Shown: positions 22,427 to 34,473 of the stretch, piece after piece
Position numbering within the stretch: the stretch's first letter is position 1
Layout: every line of letters begins with the position of its first letter
Assembly: GCA_018105865.1 (NCBI GenBank)
Contig: CM030848.1
Span: 3,643,501 to 3,707,500 of the forward strand
Source of the DNA: Metaphire vulgaris
Taxonomy: Eukaryota > Annelida > Clitellata > Crassiclitellata > Megascolecidae
DNA length: 64,000 bases
Reading direction: 5' to 3'
The notes under the pieces: model-generated
The model's input: the letters and a program-made list of their open reading frames with translations, nothing else
What the model was told of the DNA's origin: nothing
Databases searched by the model: none
Position numbers and translations under genes: made by a program

Positions 22427-25330
22427 TAAGTAAAGTAAAGTAAAATCTCGTGGATTTCTACAGCGCCTTGGGGAGCAGCACAGCAGTTGCTGCTTATTCG
22501 TAGGCGCTCAGCCTCTCTTAAACTAGCTATGGGAAAGGCCAGCCAGTGAGGCTAGGTTGTTACAGCTATGGAGGATATGATTTTAGACAAAGGAAGGATT
22601 TAAGCTTAGACCTGAAGACTTGAGGAGATAATGCAGGAATTATAGGAAATTAGGATTCAGATTTGATTGCTTGAAAGTGTCCAAGTCTGCGGAAGGAAGC
22701 TGGGATCGAGTTCCAAAGTTCAGGTGAGGCGTATGAGAAGGCACGGTTGCAAATTTTCAGAGATGACTGATTCAGTGGGCGTGACAGAGTGAGGTAAGAT
22801 GATGAACGTGTGGGTTGAGGAGGCTAAGGGGTTAATAGTGATCTAAGGTAGACAGGTTTTGATGACTGAAGTGAGCTATATGTAAGTGTTATTATCTTAT
22901 ATTGGATACGTTCAGTTATTTTAAGCAAATGTAATGATTTTAGTATGAGTGAAATATGGGAGAATTTAGGTGATTTAGTAACAGCACGAGCAAGTGCATT
23001 TTGTATTGATTGCAATTTGTTGAGAGAGGCGTTGGGAAGGTTGTAGTAGAGGGAGTTACAATAATCTAATTTGCAGTGTTGCGCGGTAACGAAGTAAAAG
23101 TAACGCGTTACAATACTTAAGTACAATTCTGAGTACTTCGTACTGTAACGAAGTACACAACTTACCCAGTACTTTTTACTTGTAACGAAGTAAGTTTTTA
23201 TTCAAATATTAGTACTTTTACTTCGTTACATTATGTCTTTCACGTTTCGTTACAAGTAAAATTTCTCATCGCCAAATTTCGATACATTTACTGGAGTATC
23301 TGTTTAATTCTTCACAACTTCCCGTGTTTAGTCGTACAGGGTTGACAATGACCAACAAACGTACATGCATGACTGACAGATTGTTTGAAAACTTGATCTT
23401 TCTTAGACCTACATGCAATCACAGAGAGCCGCAGTTAGAGCAGTCAGCGTCCGGGGCAAGGTATAAATTCTGCGCCCCTAAATTCCGGTGATGGCCTTTT
23501 TTTGCTTACCCGAGTTTTCACGGCAACGTACAACATACAAATTTTTAACCTGTGACAGTCTGAAAACCGGTGATGACCTTTTTTTACTTATCAACATTAC
23601 TTTCACGCCGGAGGAAAGTGGTATGAAAAATTAAGGACTTAGTGTGCAAATTGCGCCTTCGAGGACGGCGCCCGGGACAGCTTGCCCCTGCCCCCTAGCT
23701 ACGGCTTTGTGAAACCAGCATTTATACTAATGCAGTTAATGGTGTAAATGTGTACGTGTTGACTGCTGAGGTTTCTGCATGTTGCTTAAAAGTAGTAATA
23801 AAAATGTGATTTAGCATGATAATGTGGAGTTGTTGATGATTCCGTCTGTCACGGTACTTTTTACTTTTTACTTAAAAAGTAACTTTTTGAGGAGTACTTT
23901 TTTACTTTTACTTGAGTAACTATTTTTATAGGTACTTTTTACTTTTACTTAAGTAAAAAAATGACATAATACTTGTACTTTTACTTGAGTACTCAAACTC
24001 AGTACTTCATACAACACTGCTAATTTGGAGTGGACTATTGAGGTGGCAATTGCGGAGACAGTTTTAGTATCTAGGCAAGGGCGCAGGCGGTGAAGGTCAC
24101 GAATATGAACATAGCAGGCTTTTGATAGTTGGGAGATTTGTGATTCGAAGTTTAGAAAAGAATCAAATTTGAATTCTAGATTTATAGCAGTTGGAACAGG
24201 GATTATTGTTGTGCCAGGAGCCAAAACTAGTTTATGATTGTCAATTTTGTGAGTTGTTGGGGTAGTCTAATTAAAAGAAACTCTGTCTTAGATGGGTTAA
24301 TAGCGAGGAGATTAGATGACATCAATGCAGAGATTGATGAGAATGCAGATTCGAGCTCAATAATAGATGCATTAAATGAAAGAGGTGATAAGGAAAGGAA
24401 TAGCTTAGTGTCATCGGCATAGAGTTGGTGATTTAAATTAAGGGAATTAATTAAAGATGAGAGCGGTGTGGTGTAAAGGCTGAACAGTACAAGCCCAAGA
24501 ACAGATCTGAGGCACTCCAAAACCTACACTGTGAGATAGAAAAATTTGGCTAAGACAGGACACTTGAAAAGACCGGGATTTAAGGTAAGATGCAAACCAT
24601 TTGTGAGCTTTTTCAGATATTCCAAACCAGAGAGAGTCGTTCGAGCAGAATTTTGTGATCTATGGTATCAAATGCAGCAGAGAGGTCAAGGAGACAAAGG
24701 CCAGTAACTTGTCGGAAACCAATTGCGGTTAAGAGTCTGTCATGAATGTAGGCGAGAACGGTTTAGGTTGAGTGATGTTTAGTGTAGGCAGACTGATGAG
24801 CATTATATAGCGACTTATTTGAAAGGTGTTCGGTCAGTCTAGAAAGCACAATTTTTTCATTAAGTTTTGATAGAAGTTAAAGATTTGAGATGGGGCGATA
24901 GTTATTAATGCTTATCTGTCGAGACCAGGCTTTTTAGGAGATGAGTGACAAAATAGTTTTTGAATGAAGATGGGAAAGTGCCTGAGGTACGAGAGAGGTT
25001 AATGATTCTAGTTATGATAGGCGTAAGCACGATGGCACACTGTTTAAGTAAAGAGGTATGTATGGGTCACATTGTTTGTTTGGAAGAGAAAGTAGCAGTT
25101 TGAATACCTCTTCATCAGTTTCAGGAGTGAAGCTGGATAAATTGCATAGAGGTTGGGTAATGAAGAGAGGTGGTTTGAGTAATAGTGTGAGATTTAAGGA
25201 CACTGCGAATCTTGGAGATTTTTGTAGAGAAGGAATTAGCAAAAGATTCAGCAAGTTCTGACAGGAAAATGGATTGAGGGAGAGGTTTTGATTCTTTGGG
25301 AGGGAAAAGATCATTTAAAAAGAGATTAGA
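22427..25330 (-). pseudogene. CR1-like LINE (family D), split by a hAT
   Basis: Minus strand: RT fingers near 25314 (FTPETDEEVFKLLLSLPNKQ), then worn sequence. RT palm from 24520 contains SVLGLVLFSLYTTPLSSL and an intact LYADDTKLFLSL. NLEFKFDSFLNFESQISQLS follows at 24170, the thumb CKLDYCNSLYYNLPNASLN at 23070 and SLHLLKITERIQYKIITLTY near 22920. It ends in a (TTAC)n tail at 22427. The hAT at 23074-24019 separates the palm/linker from the thumb. Several frameshifts. Two plus-strand relatives lie at 35930-36145 and 49786-58470. Confidence 0.85.
23074..24019. mobile_element. hAT MITE with CAGTGTTG ends
   Basis: Ends CAGTGTTG and CAACACTG with exact duplication CTAATTTG (23066-23073, 24020-24027). 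AAGTAAAAGTAACG-type repeats fill both arms. The middle (about 23425-23715) carries CCGCAGTTAGAG and CCCCTAGCTACGGCTTTG as possible ends of a further nested element with GGGGCAAG. Confidence 0.93.
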
Positions 25331-25865
25331 GACATAGACTTTAATTATAACTTGCTTTAACTGTCAGCTGACTTACTCTTTATCACAATTCTGCGTTCTA
25401 TCACGGACTCAGTCAGCGCCAATTTCGTGATTTGCTCGTTGGAAATCGAATCTGAGTTTCCAGGCCTACCTTACCATAGGCCTACATACTTCAGAGATAT
25501 GGCTTAGCCCGAGTTAGCCCGTGGGATAGTCCGGCTTCGATTTTTAATCTTCGAAGTGAGATTGAAATATTCTTAAATGACAGGAACCGTTCACTGGTGT
25601 TGCTCACAGAAAGTGAATGGCTTTGCCGCTTTGGAAATTAGCATTCCCAGTAGGTCTATTCACCGTATTCGTGTATCTGAATTATTTTAATATTCGAATA
25701 CGGCACTCATCTACGGTTTGTATTCCAAGGTTAAAGCGTTCTCTCAGAAATTGGCACTTTTGGGGAATAAGTTTTGAAGAGTCTGCATCATAAATGATAA
25801 ATCAGCAATAAATAGTCCGTGTTGAGCATTTTATTATCGGATTCCCAGTGGATTCAGGCTTCTCT
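25331..25865. other. No recognised feature
   Basis: No open frame, repeat or terminal inverted repeat that I can support. Confidence 0.5.
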
Positions 25866-26471
25866 TCCAGTCAGACATGGAGGATTCGGAATCCGACGCG
25901 TTTCGCCGCTGGCACTTTCTGCCTTTCTGGCTTCCGCCGCCTGCACAGCGCCACTACAATCCGCCGACCTTTAGAGCACACCACTGACAGAAGACAAACG
26001 ACTGTCATCGGCAACCGCAGAATGGTGCAGTATCACCAGCCTGCAAACGGCGAATATACAGAAGCAACATCAGCAATCACAATGGAACAATCCATTGATC
26101 GCAAAAGAACTCTTCAGCTTGTTCTAAAGGCCACACAAGTCATATTGACAGAGCTAGATTGAACGCATTTACATCACAGCACTCAGGCGACTGGCTCTTT
26201 GCACTACCCTTCAGCAACTGTGGCCTCAGACTCGACAACGAATCAGTGCGTGTAGCAGCTGGTCTACGACTCGGAGCGTCACTGTGCAGTGTGCATGCCA
26301 CATGACTGTCCTTGTGGTACTCTAGTTGAACAAGGTGGGCACCACGGTCTCTCCTGTCGACTAGGACCTGGTCGAATCGCCCGCCACGCCGCCCTTAACG
26401 ATATTTTATATCGTTCGTTGATAAAGGCCGATTTCCTGTCGTCAAAGGAACCTTCAGGTCTTTCAAGATAA
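25866..26471 (+). pseudogene. C-terminal part of a retroelement RT polyprotein
   Basis: Across frames the plus strand reads GLGIRRVSPLALSAFLASAA (25870), QKQHQQSQWNNPLI, SGDWLFALPFSNCGLRLDNE and VRVAAGLRLGASLC (26190), then CPCGTLVEQGGHHGLSCRLG and a run ending SKEPSGLSR at 26469. I recognise this order from RT-bearing elements of many marine invertebrates, where a C-x-C-G...H...C zinc-binding patch lies downstream of the RT. The clade is uncertain. There are at least two frameshifts, and the frame ends just before where the conserved GKRPDG would be expected. Confidence 0.65.
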
Positions 26472-27161
26472 GTATAAATAGGCGAATTAGGTTGCCCTCG
26501 TAGATACGAGTACGTGTATAAATATTATAGCAATATAATATAATTACGTGATTTTTAGTGATTTAGGATGTTAATTTAGCAAGTGTGAATACCACTGCAG
26601 GCCTATAATGTAAGAAGGTACGAAGGAAGTTGCCTCGTAGACAGGTATGTAGGCGATTAAATAAGTGACTAAGCCTAACTTAGGAATTCTGCAAGAAGTT
26701 AAGGAAGTGGATGCGTGGCACGACAATAAGTAGTCCGCCTTTACCAGAGAGTGTTTGTGTGTTTGGATTTCGTTGCCGTTCTCGTCAGTTTTCGACGTTC
26801 TGCGTTTGGTGTTTGTGCCAAATGAGAGGACTGAGTTCTTCTTCGTCGGTTTCCGAGGAGCTCACTCTGCCCTCTGCATCTTCCCGATTGTTCTGGACGC
26901 TTTCGGTCGTCAAGTCTGCCACAATGGCTGTCATCGCTAGTGCGTGTTTGCGTGTCTGCATGGGATGTCGTCCTTCTTGGTAATTGTACGACTCGATCGA
27001 CTGCTGTTCCAGTCTTCAACGGAATTTTCCATCTCCGTCGGATCTGACGAATTGGCGACGGGAACCTACTAAGCGGCGGATTATTCTTACGGAATACCGC
27101 CTCATGAAAATTTAACGCGAGATTTTTCCACGTCGCGAATTTCGACTACAATCGCGCGGAC
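26472..27161. other. No recognised gene
   Basis: Overlapping open frames of 60-92 codons on both strands at 26711-27019 show no domain and probably reflect base composition. Confidence 0.45.
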
Positions 27162-27395
27162 CAGTGGCGTAGCAACACATGCTCGGGGGGCCCTTGGCAA
27201 AAAACGGGCAGGGGGCCCTTTCCAGAGTGGTCGTTCCTGTTACGACAGCAACGTGTGAACGCGCGTTTAGCGCATTGAAATACTTGAAAACGTATTTAAG
27301 AAGTACCACATGCTAAGACAGGATGAACGGATTGAGCCTATTGTTTGTTAACAAAGATTTACCATTTCAGTATGACAGCGTGATCGAGTCGACGA
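27162..27395 (+). pseudogene. hAT element remnant with transposase C-terminus
   Basis: A hAT-like left end CAGTGGCGTAGCAACA at 27162 is followed after 70 bp by the frame VPVTTATCERAFSALKYLKT (from 27233), then YLRST, a stop, and DRMNGLSLL. This is the C-terminal dimerisation region of hAT transposases (T.CERxFSALxxLKTYLRSTM). The central transposase is gone and no right end is seen. Confidence 0.8.
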
Positions 27396-27427
27396 CTCCA
27401 TTTTCCAAATGGAGTCGTCGACTCGAT
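27383..27427. repeat. Perfect 21-bp-stem palindrome
   Basis: ATCGAGTCGACGACTCCATTT pairs perfectly with its reverse complement across a 3-base TCC loop. It overlaps the end of the hAT transposase remnant. Confidence 0.97.
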
Positions 27428-27699
27428 TTTTGAATGTGATGGGATGGGGAGAGGGAGAGGTGGGGAGAGGTGTAATGTAAGAGTACAAAGACACTGTTAC
27501 ACTTAAAGACCGATGATTAAATTTAGCTCACTTGTAGTAAATCTACTGTCAGTACTGTAAGTGTGGTATCTATATATATAATTCTCGATGTCCGTCCGTC
27601 CGACGGCAACCCGGCAGGTATTGCAAAACGCTGTTGTCATTGACAACCAAATATTGTTTAATCAAAACTGTATTAACAGCGGAGCGTTTAACGAAGCGT

Positions 27700-28430
27700 C
27701 TTAATTGCAGCTTAAACCCCCGTTCCCCTTTCCTCACCCCATCCCTCTCCCAATCGCCCAGGTCCCAACCCATTCCCGCCCCGGCCCCAAAACCCTCTTT
27801 TCCATTCCCTCTCCCCATCCCTCTCCCAATCCCCTTTCCTCTCCCCATCCCTCTCCCAATCGCCCTGGCCCCAACACATCCCCGCCAAGCCGCAGGCCCC
27901 AACCCATACCCGCCCCGCCCTACCCCACAGGCCCTAAAAACCCCGTTCTCATTCCCTCTCCCAACCCCTCTTCCTCTGCCAATCGCCCTGGCCCAACACA
28001 TCCCCGCCCAGGCCCCAACCCATACCCGCCCCACCCTACCCCACAGGCCCCAAACCTCCGTTACCCTTCCCTCTCCCAACCCCCTTCCCTCTGCCAACCC
28101 CTTTCCTCTCTTCCCAAACCTCTCCCAATCGTCCCAGGCCCCAAACCATACCTGCCCTGGGCTCTACCCCACAGGCCCCAAACCCCGTTTCCATTCCCTC
28201 TCACCATCCCTCTCCCAACCCCCATTCTCTCTCACCATCTCATTCCCAATCGCCTGGCCCCAACCCATCACCGCTCCGCCGTACCCCACTGACCCAAAAC
28301 CCCGTTCCCAAACCTACGGCCACAAACCCCGTTCCCAAACCTACACAACGCTGCCCCGAAAACCCGTACAACCCACTTTCCTCCTCCCAAATCTCTCTTC
28401 CCTCTCCCAATGCCCTGCCCCCCGTTATTA
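27700..28430. repeat. C-rich degenerate tandem repeat
   Basis: Units of roughly 120-130 bp contain TCCCTCTCCCAA, GCCCCAACCCATACCCGCC and CCTACCCCACAGGCCC. Open frames on both strands (Pro-rich or Gly-rich) are products of the composition. Confidence 0.85.
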
Positions 28431-28917
28431 TATATATTTACTCCTTCCTAACCTCAAACCCTATTTTTTTAAATTTAACCCCTCGAGTGCGGATTAAATT
28501 TTCAGACGCCGTCACCGTACTGGGGATTTAATTTTTGGAAAAGCGTTCTTCAGAAATGATTGCTGTAACGTTTAAATTTGCTATATCTCAGGCTATGTAG
28601 GAGCTTAAAAGATGCCGTCCGTGCAAAACAAAAAAATTTGGGGGTAGAGTCCACTTTACGGCCTAAAATATCACCCTCTCCCCCCCAAATATTTTTATAG
28701 CCCCCTAGCAAAATATTTTCAGCGGTAACCCCACTTTGGTCAGCGGCAATGTTGTGAAGAGATGTCAGGGGAACAAAATAAACCAAAAAGTTTGAAAATC
28801 GGTTGACATTTGGTAAAGATCTATCAATTCTAACCCGATGACCCCAATGTTTGAACATAATTATTATCGGTGAATTTCGCGAAAGTTTTGAATTCTGAGA
28901 ATTCTGATCAAAATTAC

Positions 28918-28952
<35 letters not shown>

Positions 28953-29840
28953 TATTATTATTATTATTATTGTTATGCACTTCTATAGCACCAGTTCTAA
29001 TACCCAAGGTATCAATCGATGGTACTTCAAAATCAATCCGCAAAAGATCCAGGTCATTCCAGAGATCAGTCAGAGGGAGAGAGTGAGACGGACTATGGAG
29101 GAAACGCCAATTGAAAGAGATGCGTCTTAAGTCTGGATTGGAAGATGCTCAATGAATTGGAAGATCTGACAGCCGGAGGGAGAGAGTTCCAGATTTTAGG
29201 CCCAGAAATAGAAAAAGCTCTCTTTCCAATTTCAGTGTTGGTTCAACAATGAATCAGCATACCTTGTTGAATGACGATGGTTTGGGTGATTCAACATAGA
29301 TTTTAAATATTGAGGTTGGCCAGACTGCAGTGTTTTAAAAACCAGGAGACCAGTTTTGAATAGAATTCTCTGTTCTACCGGCAACCAGTGTAACTTTTGA
29401 AGAACAGGTTTAATATGATCATGCTTACGAGTTTTTGTAATGGCTCGGGCGATAGAATTCTGAATCCTTTTAAGCTTTTGCATGTTAGATCTGGTCATAC
29501 CATTGTAAAGAGAATTGCAATAATCAAGTCTGCTGCTGACAAGGGCGTTTGCAAGAGGAATCAGAGCGGATTTGGGCACAAAATCACGAATTCGTCGAAT
29601 ATCTCTGATTTGCATACGAGCAGCTCTGCTGACCTTATTAAACGACATGTTCGTTAAACGACATGTTCTTATCAAATATCACCCCTAGGTTGCGGACAGA
29701 CTGGCTTAGATTAACTGAAATATTGTCAAATATAAATGAATTTATGTCTTCAAATTTACTTAGACTGATCCAGCGAAGGCATTATGTCCATTCCCATTGA
29801 TGCTATTGCTGGATCATGACTGAATTCCTAAATCGATTTC
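28918..29840 (-). pseudogene. CR1-like LINE 3' portion (family C)
   Basis: Minus strand from about 29750: INLSQSVRNLG-type sequence, then MSFNKVSRAARMQIRDIRRI, SSRLDYCNSLYNGMTRSNMQ, LHWLPVEQRILFKTGLLVFK and, after a frame break near 29250, the C-terminal block and TDLWNDL 3' region. It ends in (AAT)n at 28918-28972, its own tail. It is 5' truncated within the RT. Confidence 0.85.
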
Positions 29841-30284
29841 TGTTCCATTAAATATTTTAATTTTAGTTTCCTGCTTTTTTGAATTTGCTATATCTCAGGC
29901 TATGTAAGAGCTAAGAAGATGAGGTTTGCACCATTGTTTAGCCTTTTTATTCCTCTTTCTAACCGTCCGTGCAAAAGAAAAAAGTCTAGCGTTCACGAGG
30001 TTTGCGACAATAAAGTGAGAATGAGGAGCAGGCTATTGGTCGGAGTGAAAAAGCAGCACAGCAAACAGGAGAATCAAGCACTGCATGTCGTTCGACACTG
30101 CCAAATCATTACACTAACGTTGACTATCAAGTTTCAGAAAATTAACGTGAATGGGCGTTAACTCGGTTGAAGGAAAAGGCGGCGAGTTAGGGAAATTAAT
30201 TGCGCAAAATCCTATTGCATTTGCACAAAATTGGGTGGTAAAACAGCCAATCTCCCCCGTCATTTGTGACGGGTAAACACCTAG

Positions 30285-30713
30285 TTATTAATAAACTGAA
30301 ACACTGTATTTTATTGCAGAACGTTATTTTTCGTTATCTTTAAAAGTTTTTTTTCGAATTTCTTAAATTTCAGCATACCTCTTTAAGCCTTTTAAAATAC
30401 GTCCCTGCATTCGAATGAATTTTAAAGATCGTCGTCCTATTCGCATAGGCGTCAACGTTGTCAACAGTGCTCCTGACGTTGGCTTTGCCATGTCTACAGC
30501 TCTAACCGCAGCTGGAGCGCTACTGAGTGACTTTAATTAAAGCTGAATAGGCGCTGTATAAAAACTCTATACATGCCAAATGTTTATATTGCTACTTATG
30601 TTAGTAGAAGTATATCGGATTGATTAATAAATATTATATATAATATTATATTAAATATTTTAATAATTATTATAAGTATATCGCATTGAAATACTTGATT
30701 TCTTGTAATGCAA
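30285..30713. other. No recognised feature
   Basis: AT-rich spacer between two Helitron-like elements. Confidence 0.5.
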
Positions 30714-31216
30714 TCTATAATATTAAGATCCTTATCTGTATGTCTCTCTGTCTGTTACCTTCAAGCGTTCTGATTGGTTAACTATTGGTAGACGGTTTAG
30801 ACCGTTTAGTCCTTACGTCGCGAAGCGTTGGTGGACGATGTTCGAAGACGACGTTGCTATTGGTAACAATTGTTCGTAGAATCGTAGTTTAACACGGTTT
30901 AGTCGAGTCATTGCAGCGTCAGAGGGGTGGGCGTGTGACGACGTTGCTATTGGTAACAATTGTTCGTAGCTTGAGGATCTTAACGTACATTTTAACGTAC
31001 ACAAAAAATACGTGTACAGCGTCACAAATGGCCACAGTTGCGTGATTTTAACGTACATAGGCCTAATTATTACGTGGCGCAGAGCTTGGCTAGGTGGCGA
31101 TCATTGAAATGTTGTACAGCATGAATTCAATGATTGGATATTAGGTATAGGTATTGGATTAGTATTATCCTGCACTGCGAGCGAAGCGAGCGCGAGCGAA
31201 GCGAGCATCTTTCTAG
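30714..31216 (+). mobile_element. Non-autonomous Helitron-like element, complete
   Basis: TCTATAATATTAAGATCC starts after A at 30713. The 3' end is GCGAGCGCGAGCGAAGCGAG, a short spacer and CTAG, followed by T at 31217. It includes GTGACGACGTTGCTATTGGT twice in near-direct repeat. Related copies: 91-417 and 11159-11469. Confidence 0.75.
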
Positions 31217-31557
31217 TGTAATATTATATCTCGTCAATGTATCTATCACATACGGTGTGAATGCTTGCGAATCAAGCCCTTTCTGCCTTTTCCTGTCCGG
31301 TATGCCTATGCCCAACCAGTTGCTGTATGAGTTTTGATAATTGAGCGCGGCTGCTTTGTCATATATTTATTAATACCCCTAACGGTCCTTGTGTTGTCCG
31401 TAAATCGCCGGTAATGGTCGTCACTAGTGTAGCTTGTCTCCCGAATAGAATCGATCACCATCGCAATATGAATCTGAAATTAGTCTGATCTGACTGGGGA
31501 TTGCGTGGAGTGTCGTGGGCTTCCACAGCGGAGTCTTTAGTCACAGACTTTGAGTAA

Positions 31558-31858
31558 TCTATCATATTAAAATCCTTTCTCTGTGCCTCTGTTACCTTCA
31601 AGCGTTCTCAATGGTTGACGTTGCGGTTAAATCGACGTTGCGCAATCGAATTGCGTTTTCTCTGTCAATCGTTCAAGCGTTCTGATTGCTTGGCTGTGTG
31701 AGCGTTTTAATTGGATGGCTGTGTGATGTTCTCATTGATGTTACCTTCAAGCGTTCTGATTGCTTGGCTGAGTTAGCGTTCTGATTGGTCGTTCTGGAAT
31801 ATTCGTTGCCTCGAGCGAAGCGGATCTCTGAAGTCTGAACCCCTTCTCACTACGCTAG
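31558..31858 (+). mobile_element. Short Helitron-like element
   Basis: Starts TCTATCATATTAAAATCC after A and ends CTCACTACGCTAG before T. It shares TTACCTTCAAGCGTTCT and GAGCGAAGCG with the 503-bp element. The internal GCGTTCTGATTGCTTGGCTG motif recurs three to four times. Confidence 0.7.
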
Positions 31859-32454
31859 TGCTAATAATCATTGTTGTAGATGGGTTGTTGGAGAGGAGAA
31901 CCACGTAGGCAGACAAATAGATCCTATAAAGTCCAATTAGGGTTACTAGGGGGTTCGCGGAATGTCATGATCGTTAGAGCGTTTGTTCCAACCTTATTTA
32001 GACACTGCCCCACCTAAGCATCCGCAAAATCCCGATGTCCTTGACATATAATCTTTATTATTCAGAGGCGAACTCCTTTCTGTTAGAGAAGCCTACAAGA
32101 CCCGTAATTTGCACTAAACAAGCTTCAAAAGAACATGCAACTATAAAAGAGAACATTTTAAAATCCAAAGGCATTTAAAAAGCAGTAACAATTATAACAA
32201 ATTATACCAGAAAGTGAGATAACAAACAGCAAATAAAGAGTCTAAACATATAAGAAAGAACTGAAAGACATAAATGTCTAGTAATTCAATGGAAGCTTTC
32301 TCTATTTATTAGGTCTACCTAATACGAAAAGTGAGAATCAGTGTTGTTTTCAATGTTCGTTCTGAAAGTCAAAATTATTCAAATTAATAGTCGCGATTAA
32401 AATATAAAAAATGCCTAAGAAAATTAAAAAAGAAGTTGAGCTAACAAGATAGGA
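31859..32454. other. No recognised feature
   Basis: No open frame or repeat seen. Confidence 0.5.
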
Positions 32455-32545
32455 AGAAGCAGCAGTGGCTGTTCTAGGATTTCTTGGTGGGTGGGTGGAT
32501 GAATTAATGAATTCATAGAAAGTTGATGGGTGGGGTGGGGTCTGA

Positions 32546-34219
32546 CAGTGGCGTGTAGAGAGTGGTTGGCGCCCTCTTCTTTCTGATTTGATGGTTGACG
32601 GAGCAAAAAGGCCGCCGCTCTTATTTTGAAATCTTTCTGGGCCATTGTCATCTTCAGCTTATCTGGAACTGGACTGTTTTTAAAATAGCCAAAATTGTTC
32701 CGTTGCAAATATTTACTACCAGTAGGCCTATTGCGCCCCACTCGGTCGCACTTTTGTCGTTTCAGACATATCGTCCATCGTCTGTAAACTTGGTATTCGT
32801 AATATATTTATAAAAATAATTACTTACAAAGCACAGGCCTGCGTAAGAAATTAATTTCATTAAAAAGCATGCATATTGTGTCACCAGAAATAGCATGGCG
32901 ACGCTTTCCGATACTTAGATAAGAGATTTATATTAGTTTTAAACAGATTTATGGACTTATTCTGAATCTATGACGGCTATATTTTCTTACCCATTCAGTA
33001 GAATCCTGTCGCTCGGGCCTATAAAGAAATCCCGATTACTGTATATAGAAGTTTAGGAACCGGACCCGTCCAAAACAACGTTAATAGATACATCGAACTC
33101 GCTCATTTCGAAATCTAGCTGATATTGGGTGCCTTGCGCTTCGATTTAACTGGATTATAGTGTAAATATTTGACTTTGGTCGACGGCGGTTTGCTTATAC
33201 GTCATTTGGCTATTAATATGACACCTCTGCCCCTACACCTCCTCCCAGGGGTGATGTTGGCTATCCCCTGCATTTATGCCCCCAACGCAAATTCCTCGGC
33301 AATAGTCTGGTTTCGCTCACCCTATCCTTAAATCTCGACCTCTTTGGAAACCGATATACATTACAGTGTCATGTCATGTCATAAAGCCGTCGTCGCGAAG
33401 GTTGGCTGCAACGTTGAACAATAATTCTCCACACTGCTCCCTTTTTTAGCTGCTTCATTAGTGGAGCTCCTTTCATGTTCGACCATGTCACAATGTTGTC
33501 TACCCAGCCGGTTCTGTACAGTAGAAACTTTCATTCAGAGGCGGATCTATGGGTAGGGGTACAGATTTTCCTGGGGGTCGAGGGGGCGCCAAAATTGGTT
33601 TAAGGCAAGGAGTTCCGCTCGCTACGGGTGATGACCTTCATTTGCTTGCCAGGATGTTCGCGAAGTTGAATGAAGAATGAAGAGGCGCCAAAATGGACAG
33701 AGCAGCGCCCTTTTTGGCTTCTTAGGGTTTTCGTCAAGTTGAGGGGGCGCCATTAGTATGTTTGTCTCCGGGTGCCGGACACTCTAGCTTCGCTACTGCC
33801 TACAGCCTTAATTACTGAACTTTGTTTACACCATCAATCAGCCAAGTTTCGATGCCAGCGGAGAACTGATATCTCGATGGCCGGCACTGCCAGGCAGCCA
33901 CTGTGGTAGGGGATGACTGACCAGATTAGGCTTAATTGTTTCGCTTTGTCTAGTGACGCCGCTTGAATGTCAAGGAATGGAAGTAAACAACTTTTCACAT
34001 GTGGCTGAAATCTATAGACAGATGCTATTATTTTTAAATTTTGTTTGTGTAGATCTTTATATTTGAGCATAATAGCGAAATTTTAGATGGTACGACAGCA
34101 GTAGTAAAATGTAGTAAAAAAAGTGCTGACGAGTTAAAATAATTGCCCAGTCAATTTTTACGCTCTCTATGGTCTGCGCCCGGGGCCACCGCCCCACCCG
34201 CCCCCTCTACACGCTACTG
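32546..34219. mobile_element. hAT-like element with CAGTGGCGTGTAGAGAG ends
   Basis: Ends CAGTGGCGTGTAGAGAG and CCTCTACACGCTACTG are inverted repeats. Flanks GGGTCTGA and GGTGGAGA are diverged. No transposase is seen. The interior contains another element at 33533-33798. Confidence 0.75.
33533..33798. mobile_element. Small nested hAT-like MITE, worn
   Basis: The left part CAGAGGCGGATCTATGG and right part TCTAGCTTCGCTACTG recall the CAGTGGCGTAGC family. GGGGGCGCCAAAA-like segments occur in both halves. Borders and target duplication are unclear. Confidence 0.5.
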
Positions 34220-34473
34220 GGTGGAGATGAAAATATAAAGACAAAAATCACAAAACTTTGCCCGAAAGGCTGTAAAAAGGGAATTTTATCACTCATTTGA
34301 CTGCATTTTGACCGGAAAAGGTTGACAAGCAAAAAAGGTAAGCCCCAGTTAGTTGTACTTGTACTAGACTTTTACCCAAAAGTAGGTTTTACAAGCAAAA
34401 AAAGTAAGTCCGAAAGTCCGGTGGGGGATGCATCACCACTCATCCTTCACGTGGAACCGTCACTGAGAAGAAG

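Larger units (their letters stand above)
27569..30284 (+). mobile_element. Helitron-like element, enlarged by insertions
   Basis: The 5' end TCTATATATATAATTCTCGA follows an A. The 3' end has the hairpin CCCGTCA-TTTG-TGACGGG (30256-30273), then TAAACAC and CTAG before T. These are the diagnostic Helitron termini with A/T insertion. No Rep or helicase is present. The interior holds a C-rich repeat and a LINE fragment; I assume one element, but the pairing of these two ends is inferred. Confidence 0.7.
32463..34465. mobile_element. 2.0-kb hAT element, host of nested insertions
   Basis: Ends CAGTGGCTGTTCTAGGATTT and CACGTGGAACCGTCACTG match those of 20201-20484. Flanks AGAAGCAG and AGAAGAAG differ at one base. 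Most of its length is the inserted element 32546-34219; without it the copy is about 330 bp and non-coding. Confidence 0.88.

Noticed and set aside
26711..27019. Overlapping frames of 60-92 codons on both strands
   Set aside because: No domain, no splice sites of note, and both strands are open equally.
27570..28497. Long Pro-rich plus-strand and Gly-rich minus-strand proteins
   Set aside because: Several frames are open on both strands because of C-rich repeats; no domain or splice signal supports them.
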